A stretch of 64,000 nt of DNA from Streptantibioticus silvisoli (lineage in GTDB: Bacteria > Actinomycetota > Actinomycetes > Streptomycetales > Streptomycetaceae): NCBI RefSeq assembly GCF_027947535.2, contig NZ_JAAGKO020000037.1:1-64000 (forward strand). Direction: 5' to 3'. The number at the start of each line of letters is the position of its first letter. The first letter of the stretch is position 1. A program made the position numbers and the translations under genes. Below are positions 8,134 through 17,900 of the stretch, one piece after another. The notes below the pieces were generated by a model that saw only the letters and a program-made list of their open reading frames with translations, had not been told where the DNA came from and did not search any database.

Positions 8134-10923
8134 ATGGCAGCAAGGACCTCCGGCGCGGCGGAGCCGCTGACGACGGTGCGGCTGATCGACAGGGTCGCGG
8201 CGGCGCACGACGCCAGCCACTACCTGCGCGTCCCGGAGGCCGTCGCGCGGCCGAAGGACGCGGCCGGCGTGTCGCAGCTGTTCCGGTACGGCCGGGAGCG
8301 GCGGCTGCCGCTGACGTTCCGGTCGGGCGGCACGAGCCTGAGCGGCCAGGGCGTCACGGGCGGCCTGCTGGTCGACACCCGGCGGCACTTCCGCCGGGTC
8401 ACCGTGCTGGACGACGGCCGGCGGGTGCGCACCCAGCCCGGCGCGACCGTCCGGCAGGTCAACGCGCACCTGGCCCGGCACCGGCGCAAACTCGGCCCGG
8501 ACCCGGCCAGCGAGATCGCCTGCACGATCGGCGGGGTGGTGGCCAACAACTCCAGCGGGATGGCCTGCGGCACCGAACGCAACACGTACCGCACGCTGGA
8601 GTCGGCGGTGTTCGTCCTGCCGTCCGGCACGATCGTCGACACCGGCTGCGAGGACGCCGACGCGCGGCTGCGGGCCGACGAACCGGTGCTGTGGCAGGGG
8701 CTGGCCGGGCTGCGGGACCGGGTGCGCGGCGACGCGGAGTCGGTGGCGACCGTGCGGCGGCTGTTCGCCATGAAGAACACCATGGGCTACGGCGTCAACG
8801 CGCTGCTGGACTTCGACCGCCCGGTCGACATCCTCGCCCACCTGATGGTCGGCAGCGAGGGCACGCTCGGCTTCGTCGCCGAGGCGACGTTCCGCACCGT
8901 GGAGATCCTGCCGTACGCGGCCACCGGCCTGGCCGTGCTGCCGGACCTGCGGGCCGCGACCGCCGTGCTGCCCGACCTGGTGGCGCTGGGCCCCGCGACC
9001 GTGGAGCTGATGGACGCCACGTCGCTGCGGGTGGCCCGGGCGCTGGACGACCCGCCGGCCGTACTGGCCGCGCTGGACGTGCGCGAGCACGCCGCGCTGC
9101 TGATCGAGTTCCACGGCGCCGACCAGGAAGCCCTGGACGCGCGGGTGGCCGCCTGCGAGAAGCTGCTCGGGCCGCTGTGCCCGGACGGCCCGCCGGTCCT
9201 CAGCGCCGACCCGGCGACCCGGGCCGGCCTGTGGCACGTACGCAAGGGGCTGTACACGGCGGTGGCCGGCGCCCGCCCGTCCGGCACGACCGCGCTGCTG
9301 GAGGACGTGGCGGTGCCGGTGCCGGCGCTGCTGGAGACCTGCGAGGAGCTGACCGCGCTGTTCGAGCGGCACGGCTACCAGGACACCGTCATCTTCGGCC
9401 ACGCGAAGGACGGCAACATCCACTTCATGCTCAACGAGCGGTTCGACGACCCCGCCTGCCTGGACCGCTACCGCGCCTTCACCGAGGACATGGTCGAGCT
9501 GGTCCTGCGGCACGGCGGCACGCTCAAGGCGGAGCACGGCACCGGGCGCATCATGGCGCCGTTCGTCCGCCACCAGTACGGCGCCGAGCTGCACGGCGTC
9601 ATGCGGGAGATCAAGCGGCTGTGCGACCCGCACGGGCTGCTCAACCCCGGTGTGCTGCTCAGCGACGACCCGGACTCCTACCTCGCCGACCTCAAGACCA
9701 CCCCCGCGGTCGAGGAGGAGGTCGACCGCTGCGTCGAGTGCGGTTACTGCGAGCCCGCCTGCCCGTCGAAGGACCTGACCCTCACCCCGCGCCAGCGCAT
9801 CGTCGTACGCCGGGAGATGCGCGGCGCGCAGGAGGCCGGCGACACCGGGCGGCTGGCGGAGCTGGCGGCGGACTACGCGTACGAGGGCGTCGACACCTGC
9901 GCGGTCGACGGCATGTGCCAGCCGGCCTGCCCGGTCGGCATCAACACCGGCGACCTGGTCCGGCGGCTGCGGGCGCAGAACGCGGCGGGCACCGCGGAAC
10001 AGGCGGTGTGGACCGCGCTGTCGAAGCACTGGGACCCGGTCACCCGCGGCGCCGGGGCCGCGCTGACCGCCGCCCGGCTGCTGCCGGCGCCGCTGACCAC
10101 CGCGGTGACCCGGGCCGGCCGCGCGCTGGCCGGCGCCGACACCCTCCCGCTGTACGGCGCGGGGCTGCCGCGCGGCGGCGCGACCCGCCGCCCGGTGGCC
10201 GTACCGGACGCCGTCGCGGTGCACTTCCCGGCCTGCATCGGCACGATGTTCGGCCCGGCGCCCGGCGGCGAGGGCGCCTCGCACGCGCTGCGCACCCTGT
10301 GCGACCGCGCCGGGGTACGGCTGTCCGTCCCCGAGGGCATCGGCGGCCTCTGCTGTGGCACGCCGTGGAAGTCCAAGGGCCACACGCCGGGCTACGAGCA
10401 CATGGCCGGCGTGGTGCTGCCCGCGCTGCTGGCGGCCAGCGACGGCGGCCGGCTGCCGGTGGTCTGCGACGCGGCCAGCTGCACCGAGGGCCTGGAGACC
10501 ATGCGGGCGCAGGCGGGCGAGGAGTTCGCCGCGCTGCGGTTCGCCGACGCGGTCGCCTTCGCGCACGAGCACCTGCTGGACCGGCTCACCGTCCGCCACC
10601 CCGTCGACTCGGTGGCCCTCCACCTGACCTGCTCCTCGACCCGGCTCGGCGTCAACGACCAGGCCCGCGCCATCGCCCGCGCCGTCTCCCCGCAGGTCCA
10701 CGAACCGGTGGACTGGAGCTGCTGCGCCTTCGCCGGCGACCGCGGCCTGCTGCGTCCGGAGCTGACCGCGTCGGCCACGAAGGCGGAGTCCGCCGAGGTC
10801 AACAAGCGGAACTACGCCGCCTACGCCTCCGTCAACCGCACCTGCGAGCTGGGCATGACCCGGGCCACCGGCCACGAGTACCGGCACGTCCTCGAACTGC
10901 TGGAGGAGGCGACGAGGCCCTGA
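8134..10923 (+). CDS. Fused FAD-binding and Fe-S oxidoreductase (D-lactate/2-hydroxyacid dehydrogenase type)
   Basis: 929-aa enzyme that likely oxidises a D-2-hydroxyacid (D-lactate, glycolate or D-2-hydroxyglutarate) and passes electrons through Fe-S clusters to quinone. Residues 35-260 form the PCMH-type FAD domain (FRSGGTSLSGQG near 62-73). The GlcD/D-LDH C-terminal cap follows to about 510, with HAKDGNIHFML and KAEHGTGR. Two 4Fe-4S motifs are at C533 (CVECGYCEPACP) and C589 (CAVDGMCQPACP). A CCG-domain part like GlcF/LldE follows (HFPACIG, GLCCGTPWKSKG, SCCAFAGDRG). This is a fusion of proteins separate in the GlcDEF system. The ATG chosen follows GGGAG at 8-base spacing; an in-frame ATG 20 codons upstream is less likely. 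Stand-alone gene. Confidence 0.87.
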   Translation: MAARTSGAAEPLTTVRLIDRVAAAHDASHYLRVPEAVARPKDAAGVSQLFRYGRERRLPLTFRSGGTSLSGQGVTGGLLVDTRRHFRRVTVLDDGRRVRTQPGATVRQVNAHLARHRRKLGPDPASEIACTIGGVVANNSSGMACGTERNTYRTLESAVFVLPSGTIVDTGCEDADARLRADEPVLWQGLAGLRDRVRGDAESVATVRRLFAMKNTMGYGVNALLDFDRPVDILAHLMVGSEGTLGFVAEATFRTVEILPYAATGLAVLPDLRAATAVLPDLVALGPATVELMDATSLRVARALDDPPAVLAALDVREHAALLIEFHGADQEALDARVAACEKLLGPLCPDGPPVLSADPATRAGLWHVRKGLYTAVAGARPSGTTALLEDVAVPVPALLETCEELTALFERHGYQDTVIFGHAKDGNIHFMLNERFDDPACLDRYRAFTEDMVELVLRHGGTLKAEHGTGRIMAPFVRHQYGAELHGVMREIKRLCDPHGLLNPGVLLSDDPDSYLADLKTTPAVEEEVDRCVECGYCEPACPSKDLTLTPRQRIVVRREMRGAQEAGDTGRLAELAADYAYEGVDTCAVDGMCQPACPVGINTGDLVRRLRAQNAAGTAEQAVWTALSKHWDPVTRGAGAALTAARLLPAPLTTAVTRAGRALAGADTLPLYGAGLPRGGATRRPVAVPDAVAVHFPACIGTMFGPAPGGEGASHALRTLCDRAGVRLSVPEGIGGLCCGTPWKSKGHTPGYEHMAGVVLPALLAASDGGRLPVVCDAASCTEGLETMRAQAGEEFAALRFADAVAFAHEHLLDRLTVRHPVDSVALHLTCSSTRLGVNDQARAIARAVSPQVHEPVDWSCCAFAGDRGLLRPELTASATKAESAEVNKRNYAAYASVNRTCELGMTRATGHEYRHVLELLEEATRP

Positions 10924-11021
10924 TCCGGGGCGGGGCGGCCAGGGGCGGAGGCGGCCGGGGTGGGCGGCGCCCCGGGAACCGCCGCCCGGCGACCGTTCCC
11001 CCCCGCTCGGGGTCCCCCCGC

Positions 11022-12101
11022 TCAGGGCTGGAGGACCGTCAGGCTGAAGCGGCCGCCGTGGGCCGCGGCGTGGGCGACGGCCGCCTCGACGTCGGCCAGG
11101 CCGAAGGCGGTGACGTCGAAGCCGCCGAGGTCCAGCAGGCCGGACCGCACCAGCTTGATCAGCCCGGCGTTGGCCTCGCGGGGGCACATCCACTGGCCGC
11201 GGATCGTGATGTTGTTCCGCATGATCCACGGATAGGGCAGTGCCAGGTCGTCGCCGCCCAGCATGCCGACGCCGCCCATCAGCACGACCGTGCCGGAGTC
11301 GCGGACCGTCATCGCCGCCGCCCGTACCGGGGCCGTGCTCGCCGAGGGCGGCAGCATGTCGAGCACCACGTCGATCGGGCCGGGTGCCGCCCGCCGCATC
11401 CGCTCCCGGTCCTCGTCCTCGTCCCCCGACAGCCGCACCGTGCGCACCCGTGACCCGAAGCGGCGCTCCAGGTCCTCAAGGGCTGCCTCGTTGCGGCCCG
11501 GCGCGACGACGCAGCCGGCGCCCATGGCCAGCGCGACCGCGACGCCGGCGCCGCCGAAGTTCCCGGTGGCCCCGCTGATCAGGACGGTGTCGCCGGCCCC
11601 CAGCCCGGCGGCCAGCAGGCCGCCGTACGGCACGAGCAGGACGTGGGCGGCGCACCAGGCCCCGGCGTCGGCGGGGTCGATGTCGCCGAGGGGGAAGACG
11701 TTCTCGGTGGGCACCAGCAGCTGCTCCGCGAAGGAGCCCTGGCCGAAGTACCGCTGGAGCATCAGGCCGCCGTCGCCGCGGGCGCTCCAGCCCTGGAGGG
11801 TGATGTCGGGGGTCGGCACACCGTCCCGCGAGCGGATCGTCGGGTCGCACAGGACCCATTCGCCGACCCGCAGCGCGGTCGCGTCGGGGCCGGTGGCGCG
11901 CACCCGGCCGACCGCGCCGAGCCCCGGTGTCACCGGCAGGGTGAGCGGGTATCGGCGTTCGCCGCTGAAGACCTCGGCGGTGTAGGGCAGCACCCCGGTC
12001 GCGGCGACGTCGACGACGACCTCGCCGGTGCCGATGACGGGATCGGGGACCGTCTCCAGGCTCAGCGGGGATCCGAACTCTTTCAGGACTGCGGCTCGCA
12101 T
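11022..12101 (-). CDS. MDR superfamily NAD(P)-dependent oxidoreductase, zinc-less type
   Basis: 359-aa medium-chain dehydrogenase/quinone-reductase-like enzyme. The start ATG (MRAAVLKEFG) follows GGAAGGAG. The N-terminal GroES-like domain has the usual GEVVVDVAATGV and PGLGAVGRV, but the catalytic zinc Cys after the first strand is replaced (VLPYTAEVF), and no four-Cys structural zinc lobe is present, so a zinc-independent reductase is likely. The coenzyme loop is SGATGNFGGAGVAVA. It is divergent from an MmyB-type regulator, a pairing often seen where the regulator controls the adjacent oxidoreductase. Substrate unknown. Confidence 0.8.
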   Translation of the reverse strand: MRAAVLKEFGSPLSLETVPDPVIGTGEVVVDVAATGVLPYTAEVFSGERRYPLTLPVTPGLGAVGRVRATGPDATALRVGEWVLCDPTIRSRDGVPTPDITLQGWSARGDGGLMLQRYFGQGSFAEQLLVPTENVFPLGDIDPADAGAWCAAHVLLVPYGGLLAAGLGAGDTVLISGATGNFGGAGVAVALAMGAGCVVAPGRNEAALEDLERRFGSRVRTVRLSGDEDEDRERMRRAAPGPIDVVLDMLPPSASTAPVRAAAMTVRDSGTVVLMGGVGMLGGDDLALPYPWIMRNNITIRGQWMCPREANAGLIKLVRSGLLDLGGFDVTAFGLADVEAAVAHAAAHGGRFSLTVLQP

Positions 12102-12324
12102 CGTGACTCGCTCCTTCCGGGAACGCCGTTCGGCGTGGCGTTTCCTCATCATGGAACGGGTACGCGGACGGTGTGCAGGACCGCCGCCGTCCTGGGATCG
12201 CGCGGTACCACCCTCCTGGACGCGGGAGAATCGCCCCGGTCCGCCCCGCACAGCGGTCCCCGCACAGCAGTACGAGACCGTTCCACCCTCCCGGATCGGC
12301 TCCGCCTTCACGAAGCAGGTGACC

Positions 12325-13101
12325 ATGCCGGAACCGGCCCAGGACGCACTCGGCGCCTTCCTCCGCTCGCGCCGGGAGCAGCTGACCCCGCAGGCGGCCG
12401 GGGTGCCCGACCGGCGGCGGCGGCGCACGCCGGGGCTGCGGCGCGAAGAGGTGGCCGAACTCGCGGGCATCGGCGTCGACTGGTACGTCCGGCTCGAACA
12501 GGGTCGGGCCGTCAGTCCGTCGCCCGCCACCATCGACTCGCTGGCCCGCGCGCTGCGCCTGGACAGCACCGAGCTGGCGCACCTGCGGACCCTGGCGCAC
12601 GGTGCCCGGCCCCGGCCGTTCGTCCCGGAGAGCGTGCCGGAGGCCGTCCGGCACCTGGTCACGACGCTGGACCGGCCGGCCTACGTCACCGGCCGGCGGT
12701 GGGACGTCCTGGTCTGGAACGAGGCGGCGGCCGAGCTGCTCATCGACTTCGACCGGCTGCCCGAGCAGGACCGCAACATCCTCGTCCACCTGTTCCTCGA
12801 TCCCCGGGCCCGCCAGCGGTTCGGCCCGGGCTGGGCCGAGGAGGCCCACCGCGCGCTGGCCCGGTTCCGGGCCGCGCACGACCTGTCGATGCCGGACCCG
12901 GCCTTCACCGAACTGTCGGCCCGGCTGTGCCGGGAGTCCCCGGAATTCGCCGCCTGGTGGGCGCAGCACCGGATCGCCGACAACGGCAACGGCCGCAAGA
13001 CGCTGTACCACCCCGACCGGGGCGTCCTGCGTTTCAGCTACGCCACCTTCCAGGCCAACGACCACCCGGCCCTGAAGCTCACCGTCTACTCCCCCCTCTG
13101 A
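12325..13101 (+). CDS. MmyB-like XRE-family transcriptional regulator
   Basis: 258-aa one-component regulator. Residues 5-75 are an XRE helix-turn-helix with the typical actinobacterial signature RRRTPGLRREEVAELAGIGVDWYVRLEQGR. Residues 95-255 match the PAS-like MmyB ligand-binding domain, which in relatives holds a fatty acid; WNEAAAELL and RNILVHLFLDPRARQ are characteristic. An in-frame GTG two codons upstream is an alternative start. The 223-base divergent region shared with the oxidoreductase gene would hold its operator; I see only a short palindrome (CGCCGTTCGGCG) near 12124. Confidence 0.85.
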   Translation: MPEPAQDALGAFLRSRREQLTPQAAGVPDRRRRRTPGLRREEVAELAGIGVDWYVRLEQGRAVSPSPATIDSLARALRLDSTELAHLRTLAHGARPRPFVPESVPEAVRHLVTTLDRPAYVTGRRWDVLVWNEAAAELLIDFDRLPEQDRNILVHLFLDPRARQRFGPGWAEEAHRALARFRAAHDLSMPDPAFTELSARLCRESPEFAAWWAQHRIADNGNGRKTLYHPDRGVLRFSYATFQANDHPALKLTVYSPL

Positions 13102-13109
13102 CGTACTCG

Positions 13110-13250
13110 CTCCGACAAGCCCCACTCCGGCGTCGCCCGGCACCGACCGCCCCCGCTCCGACGCTGCCCGCTCCGGCGTCCCCGCTCCCCGGCCGTCCGT
13201 GCTCCGGCGTCCCGCTCCCACCGTCCCCACTCCGGCGTCCCCCGGCGGGC
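13110..13250. repeat. Imperfect 46-bp tandem repeat
   Basis: CTCCGAC and CTCCGGCGTC blocks alternate at starts 13110/13125, 13156/13171 and 13202/13230, giving about three units of 46 bases. The gap between the MmyB-type regulator and the phosphatase contains nothing else recognisable apart from a less GC-rich stretch near 13297-13320 that may hold the phosphatase promoter. Confidence 0.45.
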
Positions 13251-13395
13251 CCGAGCGGTCCGCCGCCAGGGAAGACCGGGCCGGGTTCGCGCGTTACTGT
13301 TTGCGTGCGCCCACATTTACGGCGCCCCGGCGCACCCCCGGCGCCGGACGTCGATCCGCCGGCACGGCGGGTCGCGAGTACAGGCGGGTACGGCG

Positions 13396-14721
13396 ATGAC
13401 GGCAGTGGAATTCCCCGGCGGAGCAGGGAGCGACGGGCTGCCGGCGGCGCTGTGGGATTCGCGGCGGCTGGCCGCCGTCCGGGCCACAGGGCTGCTGGAC
13501 AGCGATCCCGAACAGGCGTTCGACGACCTGGGGGAGCTGGCCGCCAGCGTGACGGGGTGCGGGCGGGCCTTCATCACCCTCGTCGACGACCGGCGCTCCT
13601 TCTGGATGTCGTGCGTCGGCGTCGACGTCGCGACGGTGGCCGAGCGGCAGTGCCCGGTGGAGGACAGCTTCTGCTATTACCTGGTCGGCCTGGAGGGCGA
13701 GCCGTTCGTGGTGGAGGACGCGGCGGCCGATCCGCGGACCCGCGACCATCCGGCGGTCGTCCCGATGAAGATCGGCGCGTGGGCCGGTTACCCGATCATC
13801 GCCCAGGGCGGCGAGGTGCTGGGCAGCATGTGCGTGATCGACGAGAACCCCCGCGTCTGGAGCCCCGCCGAGCTGGCCACCCTCAGCACGCTGGCCCGCG
13901 CGGTCAGCAACGAGATCAACCTGCGCGAGTCCCTGGAGGCCACCCGGCGGGCGCTGCGCACCTCCACCGACCTGGCCCGCAGCCTCCAGGACAGCCTGCT
14001 GCCGCCGGCGCTGCGGCCGGTCCCCGGCCTGGAGGCGGCCGCCTCCTACCTGCCGGCCGCCGGCGGCACCACGGTGGTCGGCGACTTCTACGACCTGTTC
14101 CGCACCAAGGGCCCGTGGTGGAGCACGGTGATGGGTGACGTGTGCGGCAAGGGCACCGAGGCGGCGAAGGTCACCGCGCTGGCCCGCTACACCCTGCGGG
14201 CCGAGGCCAACCAGCACCTGTCGCCCGCCGCCGTCCTGCACCACCTGAACGCGGCCCTGCTGGACCAGCGCCAGGGCGAGCGGTTCGTGACGGCCGCCTA
14301 CGCCACCTTCCGGACCACGCCGACCGGCATAGCGGGCCGCCTGTGCACGGCCGGACATCCGCCGGCGCTGATCCGCCGGGCCGACGGCCGCGTCCAGGAG
14401 GTCGGCCTGCGCGGCAGCCTGCTCGGGGTCTTCCCCGACATACTCCTCGCCGACACGCGGTTCCGGCTCGGGGCGGGCGACACGCTGCTGCTGTACACCG
14501 ACGGCGCCACCGAGGCCCGCGCGCCGCGCACCGACGGCTCCGCCGACCGTCCGCAGTTCGGCGCCGAGGGGCTGGCCGCCGCCCTGTCCGGCTGCCACGG
14601 CCTGACGGCGGCCGGCGTCATCGATCGCCTCGGCGACGTGCTGGCCGGCTACAGCCAGGGCTGGGCCAGCGACGACACCGCCCTGCTCGCCCTGCGGGTA
14701 CCGCCCGGCACCCCCACCTGA
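13396..14721 (+). CDS. GAF-domain SpoIIE/PP2C-type Ser/Thr phosphatase
   Basis: 441-aa signalling phosphatase likely acting on an anti-sigma-factor antagonist. An N-terminal segment (LAAVRATGLLDSDPEQAFDDLGELAASV) leads into a GAF domain at about 25-170 (FITLVDDRRSFWMSCVG, GAWAGYPI, GSMCVID). The PP2C/SpoIIE domain runs from about 195 to 435, with metal-binding Asp in VVGDFYDLF and VMGDVCGKG, GHPPALI and WASDDTALLALR. No HATPase kinase domain is present. Streptomyces genomes carry dozens of such stand-alone GAF-SpoIIE proteins. No antagonist gene is adjacent, so the partner and stimulus are unknown. Confidence 0.87.
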   Translation: MTAVEFPGGAGSDGLPAALWDSRRLAAVRATGLLDSDPEQAFDDLGELAASVTGCGRAFITLVDDRRSFWMSCVGVDVATVAERQCPVEDSFCYYLVGLEGEPFVVEDAAADPRTRDHPAVVPMKIGAWAGYPIIAQGGEVLGSMCVIDENPRVWSPAELATLSTLARAVSNEINLRESLEATRRALRTSTDLARSLQDSLLPPALRPVPGLEAAASYLPAAGGTTVVGDFYDLFRTKGPWWSTVMGDVCGKGTEAAKVTALARYTLRAEANQHLSPAAVLHHLNAALLDQRQGERFVTAAYATFRTTPTGIAGRLCTAGHPPALIRRADGRVQEVGLRGSLLGVFPDILLADTRFRLGAGDTLLLYTDGATEARAPRTDGSADRPQFGAEGLAAALSGCHGLTAAGVIDRLGDVLAGYSQGWASDDTALLALRVPPGTPT

Positions 14722-14740
14722 CGGTCCCGGGAACGTCGCC

Positions 14741-14849
14741 CGACGCGCCGTCATGGCTGCTTTCCCGCCACCGCTGAAGCCACCCTGACGCACCGTCACC
14801 ACCACGTCCCACCACCGCAGTTGGCCCAGTCCGACCTGACGCACCGTCA
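14741..14849. repeat. Three spaced direct repeats upstream of the GH31 gene
   Basis: CCTGACGCACCGTCA occurs perfectly at 14784-14798 and 14835-14849, and a diverged copy (CGACGCGCCGTCA) lies at 14741-14753. The 45-51 base spacing places all of them on the upstream side of the secreted GH31 start. They could be activator or repressor sites, but no regulator is encoded nearby. Confidence 0.4.
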
Positions 14850-14996
14850 TGCCCGCGCAGTTTCAGCGGCGTTCACCCGGCCGCCGGCCCGTACGGCCCT
14901 CTGTCGGGCGGGCCCGGTGCCGCTGTACAGTGCGACGGCTCCGCAGTACGCGCAAGGGATCGCTTCCGACGTCCACGCCTGCCTGCGAGGTCCACC

Positions 14997-17900
14997 GTGC
15001 GCCTGTCCCGCGTTCGCCGCCCCCAGCGCCCGACGGCCGTCTCGGCGGTGCTGGCCCTGCTGCTGGCCGCCGTGGTCACCGTCCTGACCCCGGCCGGCAC
15101 CGCGCAGGCCGCCACCAGCACCGTGATCGACGGCAACGCCCGCTTCGAAGTGCTCACGCCGACGCTGGTGCGGCTGGAGTACGCCGGCGACGGGGCGTTC
15201 CAGGACGCCGGGACGTTCAACGCCGTCAACCGGTCCTTCCCGGTGCCGTCCTACACGACCGACGTGACGGCGGACGGCTACCGGGAGATCCGCACCAGCG
15301 GTCTGACGCTGCGCTACCGGCAGGGCAGCGGGCCGTTCACCGCGGCCAACCTGTCGGTCACCCTGGCCGGCACCGGGGTGAGCGCGGCGCCCGAATTCCC
15401 GTCGTACTGCGCCGAAGGCAGCGCGTGCGAGGCGGAGAACGGGCTGCTGGGCGGCTCGGCGACCACCGCCTACGACCACACCGGGTTCAACGGCAGCGGA
15501 TTCGTCGCCGGGTTCGAGGGCACCGGGTCCGCCTGGACGCAGGACGTCTCCGCGGTGCCGTCGGCGGGCACGTACCGGCTGCTGGTGCGGTACGCCAACG
15601 CGACCGGCGGCGATGGGCAGGCGACGACCCGGACGCTGTCCACCACGGTCGGCGGCGCCGCCGGGCCCGCGCTGAGCTTCCCGGTCACCGCCTCCTGGGA
15701 CACCTGGTCCACGGTGTCGGCCGACGTCACCCTGACCGCCGGGGTCAACACGTTGCGCATCCTCCAGGGCGCCGGCGACTCGGGGAAGGTCAACATCGAC
15801 TCCGTGGCGATCGTCCCGGCGGGCACGACCGGCTTTCCGGCGCCGCGGACCACGCTGAAGGAGACGGCCTACGGCGCCGGCCCCGCCGACACCCTCGGCG
15901 GCTGGTCGCGGTCGCTGGACAACCCCGAGACCCTGCCGGTTCCCGAACACCCCGGCGTCCTCGACCGCGACGGCTGGTACCTGCTCGACGACACCCGCAC
16001 CGCGCTGCTGAGCGCCTCCCACACCGTCACCGACCGCCCGTCGCACGGCACGCAGCCGTACCAGGACGGCTACCTGTTCGGCTACGGCCAGGACTACCGG
16101 CAGGCGCTGACCGACCTCAACGCGCTGACCGGCGCCACCGACCTGCTGCCGGAGTCCGCGTACGGCGTGTGGTACTCGCGCTACTACGCCTACAGCACCT
16201 CCGACTACGAGAACACCCTGCTGCCGCAGTTCCGGTCCAACGAGACACCCATCGACTGGCTGGTGGTCGACACCGACTGGAAGTCGCCCAGCCAGTGGAA
16301 CGGCTGGAACTGGAACCCGGCGCTCTTCCCCGACCCGCAGGCGTTCCTGGACTGGACGAAACAGCAGGGCCTGTCGGTCGCGATGAACATCCACCCCACC
16401 ATCGCCGGCAACGACCCGCGGTTCGCCGCCGCCGACAGCCAGGCCGGCGGCGCCCTGACCCCGCAGGGCGACGGCAACTACGACTTCGACTGGTCCGACC
16501 CGGCCCAGCTGTCCGCCTACCTCGCCCTGCACCAGCCGTTCGAGCAGCAGGGGGTGCGCGCCTGGTGGCTGGACTACTGCTCCGGCTGCGGCGCCTCGAC
16601 CGCCTCCGACCCGCACGTGGCGCCGGACAACCTGATCAACCAGGCCTACGCCGACGAGGCGGCCGCCCGCGGGCTGCGCGGCTTCTCCTTCGCCCGGATC
16701 GGCGGCTCGGAGCAGGGCGGCGACGACAGCAGTTACGCGCTCGGCCCCTGGTCGGAGCGGCGCGACACCCTCCAGTTCACCGGCGACACCCCGGCCGACT
16801 GGGACATGCTGGCGCAGGAGGTGCGCTTCACCGCCGACGAGGCCGCCGCCGGGCTCTCCGCCGTCAGCGACGACATCGGCAGCTTCCACGGCGACCACCT
16901 CGCCGACGACATGTACGACCGCTGGGTGCAGTTCGGCACCTTCCAGCCCGTCGACCGGCTGCACTCCGACCACGGCGACCGCCTGCCGTGGAACTACACC
17001 GGCACCGCCGAGACCAGCGCCGAGACCTTCCTGCGGCTGCGCGAGGCCCTCGTGCCGTACACCTACACCCTGGCCCAGCAGGCCCACGCCACCGGCGTGC
17101 CGATCGTGCGGCCGCTGTACCTGGACTACCCGGCCGACGACGCCGCCTACACCGCCACCGGCGAATACCTCTACGGCGACGACGTGCTGGTCGCGCCCAT
17201 CACCACACCGGACGACGCCGACGGCAACGGGTCGGCGTCGGTGTGGGTGCCGCCGGGCACCTGGACCGACTACTTCACCGGCCAGGCGTACACCGGCCCG
17301 CAGACCGTCACCATCACCGACCCGCTGTCGCGGATGCCGGTGCTCATCAAGGCCGGCGGCATCATGCCGACCCGCACCGACTACACCGACAACGCGAACG
17401 CCGCACCGCTGACCCGGCTCACCGTCAACGTCACCGCCGGCGCCGACGGCACGTTCAGCCTCTACCAGGACGCCGGCGAGGGCACCGGCTACACCGCGGG
17501 GCAGTCCAGCACCGCGCCGCTGACCTGGAACGACGCCTCCCGCACCCTCACCGTCGGGGCGCAGAGCGGCGGTTGGAGCGGCGCCCCGACCGCCCGCGCC
17601 TACACGCTGCGGCTGTCCAACGCGGCGGCGCCCACCGCGGTGTCGGTCGACGGCGTCCAGCTGCCGGAGACCGCCTGGTCGTGGAACGCCGACCGGCGCA
17701 CGGTGACCGTGACCACCGCCCAGCTGCCGCTCGACGCCGCGCACACCGTCACGCTGACCGGCAGCGCCCAGGCCAACCCCGTCTCCGGCGAGGTCATCGG
17801 GGCCGGCGGGCTGTGCCTGGCCGTGCGCGGCGGCGCCACCGCCGACGGCACCCCGGCCCAGCTCGCCACCTGCGACCACGGCGCCGCCCAGCAGGTGACC

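Noticed and set aside
8121-8146. Sequence GGAGTCGAACCGATGG resembling the 3' part of a tRNA gene
   Set aside because: No acceptor, D or anticodon arm can be built around it; it is the ribosome binding site and start of the FAD/Fe-S gene.
8110-11229. Long minus-strand frame opposite the FAD/Fe-S gene
   Set aside because: Antisense shadow with no recognisable motif and biased codon positions matching the plus-strand gene.
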